Assembly: GCA_020634935.1 (NCBI GenBank)
Contig: JACKAT010000041.1
Span: 1 to 49,606 of the forward strand
Direction: 5' to 3'
Source: Anaerolineales bacterium
Lineage (GTDB): Bacteria > Chloroflexota > Anaerolineae > 4572-78 > J111
Length of the DNA: 49,606 bases
The notes below the pieces were generated by a model. It did no database searches. It was given only the letters and a program-made list of their open reading frames with translations, and had not been told where the DNA came from. The position numbers were made by a program, and so were the translations under genes. Positions 49,546 through 49,606 of this stretch are shown in pieces. Numbering within the stretch: the stretch's first letter is position 1; each line of letters opens with the position of its first letter.

Positions 49546-49606
49546 TGATACCCGCAATTAAGTAGTTTTCAACTCTAAGTTGTTACCTTAATTTAGACAG
49601 AATTAA
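49546..49606. repeat. Uninterrupted copy of the repeat split by MITE copy 3
   Basis: Read on the minus strand: TTCTGTCTAAATTAAGGTAA, CAACTTAGAGTTGAAAACTA, CTTAATTG. It matches 41771-41798 joined to 41936-41960 with a few differences and extends to the window edge. The ACAGAATT motif also occurs in the leuC-leuD gap. Confidence 0.75.

Overview
The window looks like chromosomal DNA of an uncultured Chloroflexota (Anaerolineae-like) bacterium. This is inferred from the gene complement: large membrane glycosyltransferases with repeated C-terminal beta domains, an isopentenyl phosphate kinase of the type known in Roseiflexus, a citramalate synthase beside leuCDB, YIP1-MacAB loci, serine/threonine kinases, and many short low-complexity dispersed repeats. 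No rRNA or tRNA gene was seen, and no database search was possible.

Layout. 1-8200: the 3' end of one and two complete membrane glycosyltransferase-like genes, with a tandem pair of ParA/MinD-type ATPases between them. 8325-8903: a DUF4062-like protein. 9010-13386: isopentenyl phosphate kinase, then moaC and a fused moaD-moaE (molybdopterin), rnc, and an RlmI-type rRNA methyltransferase. 13797-14958: a stable hairpin with a T-tract, a MITE and a two-gene stress membrane-protein operon. 15129-17738: an unknown gene, a 7 x 41 bp tandem array and a truncated ISAs1-type transposase. 17845-25060: leuC, leuD, a class I aldolase, cimA, a YbaK-type editing protein and leuB, which together can carry acetyl-CoA and pyruvate towards 2-oxobutanoate/isoleucine and supply the isomerase and dehydrogenase for leucine. 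25849-28868: the pgeF-yggS-proC-yggT-DUF167 housekeeping cluster. 28939-31291: a lipoprotein, a tyrosine-rich secreted protein with a structured leader, and a pentapeptide protein. 31534-36135 (minus): a MacAB-like efflux operon with YIP1 and a glycine-zipper protein. 36558-40837: a translationally coupled TPR/zinc-ribbon protein, NarX-type kinase, NarL-type regulator and methyltransferase. 40944-49263: an F420-type nitroreductase-fold protein, a TetR-Ser/Thr kinase operon with candidate operators, membrane proteins, a diguanylate cyclase and a degenerate receiver.

The most striking non-genic signal is a family of 123-132 bp non-autonomous inverted-repeat elements (four copies; two full copies with clean 5-bp target duplications and a third with a 4/5 match). 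One copy rewrites the C-terminus of a methyltransferase, and another sits inside a second repeat whose uninterrupted form lies at the window's right edge. Other repeat families are AGTAGGG-type fold-backs (three), a palindrome-rich element (three), a 225-bp imperfect inverted repeat, and low-complexity stretches that also appear in frame inside the glycosyltransferases. A second theme is a shared N-terminal two-helix module of about 58 residues on a Ser/Thr kinase and on a nearby membrane-anchored protein. It may be an adaptor linking them.
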